This document shows positions 12,814 to 22,900 of a stretch of 64,000 bases of DNA, one piece after another. Within the stretch, counting starts at the first letter, position 1, and every line of letters begins with the position of its first letter. The notes beneath the pieces were generated by a model. That model ran no database searches and was not told where the DNA came from. It saw only the letters and a list, made by a program, of their open reading frames with translations. The translations under genes and the position numbers were made by a program. The DNA lies in assembly GCA_003117195.1 (NCBI GenBank), contig BDSI01000015.1:435001-499000 (forward strand). Direction: 5' to 3'. Source of the stretch: Eudorina sp. 2006-703-Eu-15. Lineage: Eukaryota; Chlorophyta; Chlorophyceae; Chlamydomonadales; Volvocaceae.

Positions 12814-14559
12814 ACATGATATCAGGTGAGATGCAGGGTTGCAGGGTTGCGAGCAACAATGAAGATGTATGGGGTAGGGTCGCTATACACTCATTGCATG
12901 AGTTAGGCATATGAGTAGCAACAACCCAGTAACAGTATGTACATTTGTTGCTCTCATGCCATCTATTGCATCCATTCTATTGCATCCATTCTGAGAATTA
13001 CCCTGTGTCGATTTGCTTTGCGGCCCCTCAGACCCGTTCCCGGTGGACGACATGTACTATACGGATCCGCGGACAGGGCAGCTGCGTAGCATTCGCACAA
13101 CCAGTCAGGTGGAGAACCTCAACAGGCGCTCTAACGGGCTCTTCCAGGGCAGCTTGTCACCTGACCTGGCTGACGCCCTCACCGAGGACTTCGTTCTCCG
13201 CAATAACATTGACCAGGCATCGCGCGCTGGGTATGGCCTTGACTTGCCCAATGCCTTCTATGACATCAGCCTCGCGGATTGCCTCAATCGCTGCGTGCCT
13301 CTCGGCTACGACAAGCCATACCAGCGCTTGGATGGCATCCTGGAGAGGGCCAAATCCTCGCCTCAAGAAGCCTTTGGCTTCCAGTGGCAAGAACGGTCCA
13401 TTCGTGATGTGGAGCTGGCGGTTGCAAACACAGACACGGTAGCACCAGCCGTGGAGCTGTGCGTCGGGGACGATGAGGATGGAAACGAGCTGCTCGACGA
13501 GGGTAGGTCACGTCAGGTGGCAGACAATATCCATGTGAATGTTTTTAAACAAGGGGTGGCAGTTAACTGGAGTCGAGGTTGGGTCCGAACCCATGTTGTC
13601 TCTGACTGTGATGTGTGATAAGTCTTAGGGAGATGTGTGATAAGCCTGAGGAGATTGTGATTCGTTGTGTGCACCTTGACACTCATCCTGCAGGCCCACC
13701 GCCATTGTCCGACGCTGGGGGAACCGAGGCTGACTGGGAGGCCTACTGGCAGGCCACCCAAGGGGACACGCGTCCTGCTGGCCACGACCCCGGAATTGTC
13801 ATGCAGCCTGGCGTCACCGACTTGGGCGCGGCTGTCACAACATCCTCGCGACCGCCCACTGTGGCACTGGGAGCGTTCTACAAGGAGCGTGTCCCAACTT
13901 CACTGGGTGGCGTGGATCTGTGGTCCGCCATTGCGGCGGCGGAGGAGGCTGCAGTGGAAGGACTCTCTTCGCCGGCCACTGTGCATGCGTTTGCTCAGCT
14001 GCTAGCTTCCCTTGGGGCTGTGGAGCCCGGAAATCCGTGGCGTGATCGGTCGGCGGTTAGCCGGCATCTGACCAACCTTCTAACTGCCTCCAAGTCCAGT
14101 ATTCACATCCTACGCTGCCTGATCGTCCTGGGCAGCACAGAAGATGCTGGCAAGTCCGTCACGGAGCTGCTCGAGACGTGTCAACGCTTGCAGGGCATCA
14201 TGCTCGCAAGGATGATGCTCAACGGCTGGACGCAGTCGCAGTGGCCACCATCTACAAAACGGCCGGTGCAGCCAGCTCACGTCAGGCGGAAAAGCATGTT
14301 TGACAAGCGACTAGTGCGCCCGGTGGAAAGTGACGAGGAGATAGCCCTGTTCGTTGGTTTTGCCACCACCTACCGGAGGGACTACGAGAGCATGGCCTTG
14401 GCATGGAATACGCACCTGGCGCAGAACAAGGATCTTGCACACGCGGGCGTGACCCTGAAGACCGCTGCTATGCTGCGTATCTTTGACCAAGCGATGGCCG
14501 CTGATATCAGCAAGGCACAGACGTTCTACCAGTTCGTTCGTACCTCGGTGCAGGACGAA

Positions 14560-15466
14560 CAGCGCCAGGCGGGCGCGGCGCCGACGCAGCAAGGGCCGCC
14601 GCCAGGGCCGCATCTGCAGCTGCAACCAACGCCCCTGCCCGTGCCGTTGGGTACTCCCGTCCAGCGGCACGGCGACGCCGCAGCGTCCGGGAGCCTGGGC
14701 GTCGGGCCGCAGCATTTCGGCGGGTCAGGGCTAGGGATGGCCGGTCATGGGACGCTGCCGCCAGGGCCCCCGAGCGACGGCGGCGCTGCTTGGGAGGGGC
14801 AGCGCCAGGCGGGCGCGGCGCCGACGCAGCAAGGGCCGCCGCCAGGGCCGCATCTGCAGCTGCAACCAACACCCCTGCCCGTGCCGTTGGGTACTCCCGT
14901 CCAGCGGCACGGCGACGCCGCAGCGTCCGGGAGCCTGGGCGTCGGGCCGCAGCATTTCGGCGGGTCAGGGCTAGGGATGGCCGGTCATGGGACGCTGCCG
15001 CCAGGGCCCCCGAGCGACGGCGGCGCTGCTTGGGAGGGGCAGCGCCAGGCGGGCGCGGCGCCGACGCAGCAAGGGCCGCCGCCAGGGCCGCATCTGCAGC
15101 TGCAACCAACGCCCCTGCCCGTGCCGTTGGGTATTCCCGTCCAGCGGCACGGCGACGCCGCAGCGTCCGGGAGCCTGGGCGTCGGGCCGCAGCATTTCGG
15201 CGGGTCAGGGCTAGGGATGGCCGGTCATGGGACGCTGCCACCAGGGCCCCCGAGCGACGGCGGCGCTGCTTGGGAGGGGCAGCGCCAGGCAGGCGCGGCG
15301 CCGACGCAGCAAGGGCCGCCGCCAGGGCCGCATCTGCAGCTGCAACCAACGCCCCTGCCCGTGCCGTTGGGTACTCCCGTCCAGCGGCACGGCGACGCCG
15401 CAGCGTCCGGGAGCCTGGGCGTCGGGCCGCAGCATTTCGGCGGGTCAGGGCTAGGGATGGCCGGTC
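14560..15466 (+). repeat. 240-bp coding repeat, about 3.8 copies
   Basis: Copies begin at 14560, 14800, 15040 and 15280 and differ at only a handful of bases. Each encodes 80 residues rich in Gly, Pro, Gln and Ala in exon 5 of the transposase-like gene. The near-identity suggests recent expansion or homogenisation. Confidence 0.98.
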
Positions 15467-15885
15467 TGGGGACGCTTATGCAGTCACAGTATTATATGGG
15501 AGGCTCGGCGGCGCCACCGTTGTGGGCAAATCCCCCAGCATCCGCCACTGGCGTATCAGCACAGCAGCTTACTGGAAGGAAGCGGCAACAGGCTGCCTTG
15601 GAGTCGAGTGGAGCAAAGAAAAACAAGACAGGCCCGAAAGGACCGACGGGTCAGAAGCAATGTGACTTGTGCTTCAGGCGTGGATGGCCGTTTGAGCACC
15701 ACTGGATGGCTAGTAAGGAGTGCAAGTCGCAGTGCGCTCCATGCTCAAAGGAACAGAAGCGGAGAATCGAGGTTGATGAGAAGGGGTACTGCACGCTTTG
15801 CACGAGCACGTACCCGCAGCAGGTGGTGGACCTGAGCCAGACTAGGCATGTACCCAAGAAGAAGGGCAAGAAGAAGGGCAGATGA

Positions 15886-16312
15886 CGCGCGTCCCTGCAG
15901 AGGTCCTTAGTGAACCTTCAGAGTGAGGGTTTATTGAAGGACTTTGACCTTGCTTTCTCCTGTCAAACTTTCTGCATTCTTGTACTCTGTGTGGGAGATG
16001 AGACCGGTCCGGGGTAGCTGGCGTTTTCACGTGCCTCAACGGTTGTCCCATGTAGCAGCACTCTTGAGTGGTCGGCCAGGCAAGAGGTGGATACCGTACC
16101 AGGTTGGGAAGCATTCATGCGCGTGTAGAGATTGTCGCCAACTGCATTGGAAGACACCCGAGTCTCTTAGAGTCTCGGTATGTTTGGCATAGTACTGTGG
16201 TGTCCAGAATGAATCTCCAGTGGGGAACATCCTCCGCTGAAATGCTACAGTGTAAGATTCCCAATAATATCTCTGAATGAACCGTAAGGATTCCATAATC
16301 TTCAGCCAACAC
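15886..16312 (+). other. 3' flank of the transposase-like gene with a TGTAA signal
   Basis: No gene. The volvocine-type polyadenylation pentamer TGTAA occurs at 16251-16255, 366 nt after the stop, and could end the transcript. Confidence 0.45.
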
Positions 16313-16892
16313 ATGCGAGGGAGCGAGCGGTGCTGTCAACATGGGGGTGGGGGCCTATGTGCTGAACGTATTCCATGACTGCTGTGGCCCCTTAGCCTCA
16401 GTAACGAAACCCTCGCCGCGACTTGTACGGCACGCACATACCAACCTGCACCACATGCTCTTGTCCTTGAAAATTCATCGGCCGTACAGTGTACGGAAAC
16501 ACGCGCGAGGGAGCGAGCGGTGCTGTGAACGTGGGGGTGGGGGCCTATGTGCTGAACGTATTCCATGACTGCTGTGGCCCCTTAGCCTCAGTAACGAAAC
16601 CCTCGCCGCGACTTGTACGGCACGCACATACCAACCTGCACCACATGCTCTTGCCCTTGAAAATTCATCGGCCGTACAGTGTACGGAAACACGCGCGAGG
16701 GAGCGAGCGGTGCTGTGAACGTGGGGGTGGGGGCCTATGTGCTGAACGTATTCCATGACTGCTGTGGCCCCTTAGCCTCAGTAACGAAACCCTCCCCGCG
16801 ACTTGTACGGCACGCACATACCAACCTGCACCACATGCTCTTGCCCTTGAAAATTCATCGGCCGTACAGTGTACGGAAACACGCGCGAGGGA
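16313..16892. repeat. 190-bp tandem repeat, three copies plus a stub
   Basis: Units containing gcgagggagcgagcggtgct recur at about 16313, 16503 and 16693, with a partial copy at 16883; copies differ by few substitutions. Open frames through it exist on both strands simply because the unit lacks stops, so I do not call a gene. Confidence 0.97.
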
Positions 16893-17601
16893 GGGATGGG
16901 TCGAGGTGGGATGAACCGTGGCGAGCATGGGCATGGGAGTTGATTCCCGTGACCTGTGTGCGGAATCATCTTCCTTCCTGTCATGCTTGCGAGTGGATGG
17001 GGCGCAGTGACCTTTTCCCTTCAAGGCCTCCCAATATGTGCACGATCTGTCGTATTGTACGCCGCAGTGAATTGGTGCAGGCAAAAGTGCCATATTATTA
17101 TATTTTTGATTATTCTATTAGACGATATGTTGGTAACGTTTCCTGCTGCGTCTCGAGATGATCTGTTGCGTAGTGGCGACTTTGTCAAACCTTGTAATCC
17201 ATCCAATTGACCACAACTTTTGGAGCTTGGCTAAACAATACACATCGAGCGCAATCATGAGTTTCATGAACAAGTTCCAATACCTTGTCCTTGAGGGGGT
17301 GTGCCCAAAAAATGATGAAATTTGAAGGTTTCCGGCCACTGAACTTAAAAAATCGCGCGGCCTCCGGCCGCGTTTCAACAAAACCATGCCCATACTATCG
17401 AAAATTTGCCGGGAAAGTTGCTGTTATCACGTGACAGGCCACCAGGCAAAATGCGTTCTGCCAAACGGGGAAACGCGTCGCCAACTGATGAGCGTGTCAA
17501 AGGGCGCACTTGTACCAGGTCTACCACGCACGCAAATCACATCGCCCTTAATGGTTATTGATTTTTTTTGTAACCGTTGCAAGGTTACCAAGCTTTGCTA
17601 G
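16893..17601. other. Unannotated spacer
   Basis: AT-richer sequence with no recognised gene. A GC hairpin (gcgcggcctccggccgcg) lies near 17354-17371. Confidence 0.5.
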
Positions 17602-18585
17602 ATCCATCCTTGTCCGTCGTCAACGTCGCCTCCGCCGACCGGATTCTGCAGCTTCCCACAGTAAATCATATGCTAGCCATTCCATCAGATAGAACATAAT
17701 AATCATCCCGTTATCAACCCCTTAACACCCAACGCGCTTGAGAAACGACGAGGAGGGCCTCAACAACGCACCCATTACAATCTGGACTGACTCAGCCGCG
17801 TCACTGTTTCTGATAAAGAAAACGATAAATCAACCTACGAAACTCGCGCTCAGTAAACACAAAGACCTACTAACGAACATTGCACGGATTCTGAAAGAAC
17901 GAGCTGTAAAGAAACTTCTGAAGGTAAAATCACACACAGGAATAAAATACAATGACGCGGCTGATAGAGCGGCAGTTAAGGCTGCGCGCCGGGACGCGCC
18001 CGACGACGCCACGTGGCAAACAGAAACGTCCGACAACGACCCCAGAGCGCACTATTGGTGGGTGCGAAAAGCCAGCGGGCCGGGACGCACTGCCGGCCAC
18101 TACGCCAACGACCTCAACCGAGGGGTGACATCGCTAATAAAACCAGAGGTGCACCTCGGTTACACCAAACAAACACTGTACACGTCCTTCATGTCAGCCA
18201 CGCTCCCGCACCTAGACATCCGTACAAGCGCGCGCACCCTCAACCGGCGCACGGGAAGGCACGCACAAGAAACTCAAGCGGTGTATGGACTATTGGTACG
18301 GACAACTGTGGAACAACAAACTAGCGCAGCGCTTCCGACGTCCCCTGGTAGGCACCAAACGGTCGCGTATACAATCCGCAGCCCCACCACACATGGTGGA
18401 GACCGCACCCTGCCCACTGTGCGGGGTTCCCGACTCTATCTGGAGGACATATCCTGGGTGGCTGTAAACACCCGGACATGACAGCCCTCTACATCAAACG
18501 ACACAATGTCGCAGTCCGGCAGATCGCCAGACTGCTCGCCACAGGACGCTCGGGTGGTTGCTTCATGATCATGGATGCTTATCAG
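17602..18585 (+). mobile_element. Non-LTR retroelement 3' fragment with RNase H, frameshifted
   Basis: From 17738 the frame reads like the C-terminal half of a retroelement RNase H: IWTDSAASLFLIKK, SKHKDLLTNIARIL, KLLKVKSHTGIKYNDAADRAA, where the Asp residues and the SHTG His match catalytic and flanking positions. It continues into a shifted frame with CPLCGVPDSIW and then another with KHPDMTALYIKRHNVAVRQI, the Cys-His tail typical of algal non-LTR elements. At least two frameshifts are needed, and no reverse transcriptase was found, so this is a dead 5'-truncated copy. Confidence 0.75.
17702..17740 (+). repeat. Direct repeat, left copy (39 bp)
   Basis: Matches 18588-18626 with 38 of 39 identical (core cgttatcaacccctta). 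The pair brackets the RNase H coding fragment, 886 bp apart. Confidence 0.95.
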
Positions 18586-18587
18586 GC

Positions 18588-18626
18588 ATCATCCCGTTAT
18601 CAACCCCTTAGCACCCAACGCGCTTG
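18588..18626 (+). repeat. Direct repeat, right copy (39 bp)
   Basis: Partner of 17702-17740 with a single mismatch (aacaccc versus agcaccc). Confidence 0.95.
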
Positions 18627-19853
18627 CGCTTCGTTCGATCAGGTTCGTTCGAACGGGCTTTCGCCCTGGTTCACGCGCGAAACGGGAAACGCCGTATGCA
18701 GGTCGTAACGCTGATCCCGAAACTGCATACACGCTGTACGTGGTGCGTTCGAAGCATGCTCGCTGGTATGTGGTCCAGGCTTCGGCATAAGTGCTGAATA
18801 TGGAAAATACTTGGAGGATTAGCAGAGATAGCGGGCTCCCACAGGGATGACATGTCATGAATGAACGTTACGATGTCATGTCGTTATCCCCGGGCGGGGG
18901 CGTCATCCGTCCGTCATGTCATCTCTGGTGAACGATGTCATGTCATCCCTACCTGGGCGGGGACGCACATATCGGGGAATGCTTCGAGCATTTCACCATG
19001 CATGAGATCCTCACATACCAGCCAGGTCTTGCAACGAACTGTGGGCTGCTACTTACTTGAATGACAACACAAGTTCGTATTCCTTGCTACCGGTAGCAAG
19101 CAAGGGCACATCCCTATTACGAAGGTAAAACACCTTCGTATGCCCACCTTCGTTCGATAATACGAAGATGGAGCCAAGTACGTACGAAGGAAATCCTTTC
19201 CAAGAGTGCAAGCAAGTGCGCCAGCCACGTACACTTGAACGAACAGATGGGCGGCCAGTCGGATGCTCCGGTCCCGCCCTTTCAATCAGCGCGCAAGAAT
19301 GAACCCGCAGCCATAGAATGGACCCTCAGCATCAAGAAGATCACGATTTGCTTTGAGGTTGGTTCCATTGACGGAAACTTCGACTCCAGAGGGTGCGTGG
19401 CGCCGGCAATGCTCGATAGATGCCTGTGCATACATGCGGCAGGGCATGCCATACATGCCACCTCGCATCCCTTGGGTGTATTGAGCTCTATCTTGACCCG
19501 TCTGGAACGCCGGCTCCCTCCAAGTCGAAGCAGGGTGGCTGCCATGTGTATATGTTCGTGTGGGCGGGGTGTGAGTAACGCTCATGCATGGGCCCACGCC
19601 GCTGTTTGTCCTGGCTGCTGCTTCCGCTGGCCTGCCACATACATCAGGCAGCAGGGCACGTGCCGCCGCTCCATGTCGAGGCATGATTGTGTGCCATCCA
19701 AAGATAGACGGGAGGTTATACATGGCTCCTTGCGAAAGTCCTCCCCCGTAGGCGTGGCCGCTGCCGCAGAGGTCGCAGCAGCGTCACCGGTGAAGTCATA
19801 GTGATTGAGCTCCTCGAGAATCAATAGATCAAATGCGTTCTCCCTGCCTATTT
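18627..19853. other. Spacer with small palindromes
   Basis: No gene recognised. Contains repeated atgtcat motifs near 18848-18945 and hairpins such as cttgctaccggtagcaag (about 19082-19099) and several cgaag/cttcg pairs up to 19195. A minus-strand open stretch at about 19650-19812 could be an alternative last exon of the kinase gene but lies beyond its polyadenylation signal. Confidence 0.45.
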
Positions 19854-19858
19854 ACACG
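19854..19858 (-). promoter_or_regulatory. Polyadenylation signal TGTAA of the receptor kinase gene
   Basis: TGTAA on the minus strand, 75 nt past the TAA at 19933. This is the canonical volvocine signal and supports ending the gene here. Confidence 0.6.
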
Positions 19859-19932
19859 CCCGGCGAACTCGCCAGCTCCCAAGCCAGGCCCTTAGATAGA
19901 GTGGTTTTGCATCTGCGAATGGGAAGGAGGGT

Positions 19933-22900
19933 TTAGCACATGAATAAAGCACGCCGACCGGAGTATTCATCCTTCAGCGTGCTTGTCTGCATCCGTCCAC
20001 ATGGTATATATACCTGCAGCAGCATTGCCAGTTCCTTGGCGACCTCCGCCGCCGCAGGACGGCGCTCCGGCTCGGCATCCCAGCAGGCCTGCAGCAGGCG
20101 GGTCAACTTGAGCGGGCAGCGGTCGGGCCCGAGGTTGTCAAGCGGTAGCCGACACTGCCGGTATGTCACCTGCGCGAGGGCGGGGATGGGCGGGAATGAA
20201 TGGGGCGGGTGCATGGCGGGGAGGTAGGGTAGGCCAGTAATAAGTAGATTAAATGCACCGGAGGGTACGCATGCTTACCCCGTCAACAACACGCCTTGCG
20301 ACTCACGCAGGTCGCCTTGCTTCCCAGACATGCACACACATGAGCATGCCATTGCGCTAGCTGCTGAGGAGGGTCGTCAGCGTGAGAGGTGCAAATGAGG
20401 GCGGATGGCCCAGCCCGTTACGTACACGGCTACAGCTGTGTATGTTTCAGTGTATGTCTGACCTACCACTGCAGGCTGCAACTCCGTCTGTAACACGGCG
20501 ATGTAGCCGTAAGGATACAAGCCTAGGACGGAATGAATGGTAGTGCACAGCAGCTCGAGTGGCCTTTTCACCGCCCAGTCGGTGTTACACCGTCTATTCG
20601 TATGTGGCGTGGTTCTCGATCGCTCGGGCGGTTCCGGTGCCAAAAACGTTTCTTCCATCCGTAAATGTGCTCAGGATAGCTAGGTCATCATACATACCTG
20701 CTGCTGGGGTCGTAAGCAGTAGTGCGTGCGTGGCTGGCGGAGGCAATGCGTGAGGACGGCCGCGCGCCGGATAAGGACCAGTGGGTAGATAGATGAGCAC
20801 CACCCATGCATCCATCCCAGCAGACTCACCAGGAATGCCACGGCCACAGCGCCCGTGTCCTCCCAAGGCCTACAACCGGTCAGCATCTCCCACAACAGCA
20901 CCCCTAGCGAGTAGATGTCCTGCGGGCGGGGCGCGATCGAGGGGCGATCGAGGGGAATGCGTCGCAGGGGCAGCGGCCATGCACCCGCAACAGTGTGTGC
21001 GTGCGTGGTAATGTATGAGGAGGCTGAGCGGGGCTGTCAGCGACGACCCGCGGGATCAGCAGTAACATGATTGCTTTGTTATGTACAAGCAACGAACTAG
21101 ATAGTCATAACAAACACAACTTTCAAATAAAGTTATGCGGACCCACGCAGGTCCAGGTCGGGCACGCGCCGACAGGTGAAGAACGTCAGTTCGTTTGCTT
21201 TATTTATTTAATGCAATATTATTTTCCGCAGCCATCACTTCATCATACATCGTTCCCCAGGCAGCCTGTGCCGGACGATGCCATCACGCACGTCCCTTCA
21301 TTCGGTGATGATGCAGGCTATTTCCCCAAGGAACATGCCTGTATGTATGTGGCCGCCGTGCGTCCCAACTCGAGTGTCCCGTATCCTCCCCCGCCGCCCC
21401 CCTACCGATTTATGGCAGATGCCATTAGTGTTGATTTCGAAGCACTCCTGCGGTCGAGAGACGCGCGTGCATGTACATGGGGGCGCGCAGAGCGAGGCAG
21501 GTACGTACACGGCTCAGGGTGCGTACGTGGATGTGCGATACCTTGTTCGACGTCCGTCATTGCTATGCTAGCCAGTGCCAACCCGAAGCGCTTCACGCAT
21601 GCAGGTCGTCCAAATGATAATGATCGCGCAGGGTCTGACACGGGACGTGCATGCGTGCTGCGTCCGAGCCCAAGTAACCGAGGAGCACCCCTTATTACGG
21701 TACGTACGTAGCAACACATACATGCATGCCGGCACGCAGATTCCCAAGTCCGCATTATTGCTCACCGACGACCGGGTGCTCAACGGAAACACGTATCATT
21801 AAATCACTATCATAATACACTTATACAATATTTATATGATTTTCTATGATGATGATGATGATAAGCTGATGACGTTGTTATTTTATTACGTACTTATTTA
21901 TTATTCGCTGCGTGCGTGCGTGAAGAGGAAGCATCGAAATATTTGAGGCCCACCACGCTTGAGTGCGCTTGCATCCGGGCCGTGCCTAGCTAGACTACAG
22001 TCACCAAATCGGCTGCTTACCGGTGCCATGTAGGGAGGCTGCATCACCAAACGGACACCCGTTCGGGGGCGGTATCAAAGAGACGCCGAGCGATGCGTGC
22101 ATGGAGACGATAATCAGGTGGGAGGTGGCGACCCAGTCGGGGGCCAAGGAGGGAGCGCACGGCCATCAGGCGCAGAGGATTAGTCGGCAGACAAGACAGC
22201 GTTCCATGAAAGTAGACAGAAGTAAGGTGCGCTCGGGTATGTGGCTTATGAGCGGGGTATCGACAACAAGGGCAGGGGTTATAAGAAATACCAAGACTCA
22301 ACTCCATGTACTCATCCTTTTAGCTTGGTGGAAACGCTAAAATTGCAAACCGTTCGCGCCCGCGATCCTTTCCCCAACACATACATACAGCCCCCTCCTT
22401 CGTTGGGACTACTACTACTAGTGTATCTATCTCACATCCCGTACGTCGCACCCCGCAGCGGTAACCCCGGCCACCCCTATGTTTCGGCCAGCATCGACCC
22501 TCGCTCGCCTCCCAGCAGTACCCCATCCAGCTCGTTCGCTTGCGGGTTTCCCCTGCTGCGTGTCCGCCGTCATATTTCTGGCCCAGCCAGAAGCCATAGA
22601 AGCCATACATGGGGGCCTCGCTCAGATAGATCGCCCACCCAACCCAGCCAGGGCCACGCACCGTGCCTGCATCAGGGTGTTGGGTGTACGCGACTGTCAT
22701 CCGCAGCCGGGACAATCCGAAGTCCTGCGACCGGTTGAGTTGGGCGGGTTGGGCGGGTTGCGTTGCATGTACGGCATCCTCGGCGGAACAAACGAATTAT
22801 TAGTAATTATCCACGGATGGAGGTAACACCATGTGGGTATGTACCGACGTGGAGATTCGCAAGTGTGACGGAAGTACGTAGGCGGGCTCCCTCTACGGAT

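Larger units (their letters stand above)
9893..15885 (+). pseudogene. Transposase-like gene (DUF6729-like plus DDE-like), frameshifted
   Basis: Five exons: 9893-10253, 10404-12499, 12622-12825, 13032-13502 and 13694-15885. The ATG follows an in-frame TGA, and all phases agree except in exon 3. N-terminal part: a Cys-rich zone (CPKC, YKCLECG) then FLAHDARLLPLLPEGV and CHFTHKAGISNSL, the pattern I associate with DUF6729-type proteins. Then come RPEP repeats, 20-residue GRHGGGGSAEGP repeats, a segment with IKFDHCHKPAKSI that may carry the first acidic residue of a DDE fold, and TSQVENLNRRSNG. Exon 5 holds 80-residue repeats and ends with a Cys/His cluster (CDLCFRRGWPFEHHW, CAPC, CTLC) and a Lys-rich tail. 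Exon 3 contains a 35-bp tandem duplication that shifts the frame and gives TGA at 12778. Without it the exons would sum to 1,763 codons in one frame. The family call comes from memory of patterns only. Confidence 0.6.

Noticed and set aside
14507..15665. Long Ala/Arg-rich ORFs on both strands across the 240-bp repeats
   Set aside because: Alternative-frame shadows of the transposase-like exon 5, which alone continues into the Cys/His cluster.
16313..16892. CRISPR-like regular repeats
   Set aside because: The 190-bp unit is contiguous with no repeat/spacer structure, in a eukaryotic genome.
19650..19812. Possible extra last exon of the receptor kinase (ELNHYDFTGD...)
   Set aside because: Lies beyond the TGTAA at 19854-19858, and reading through exon 19933-20169 already gives a stop; kept only as an alternative.
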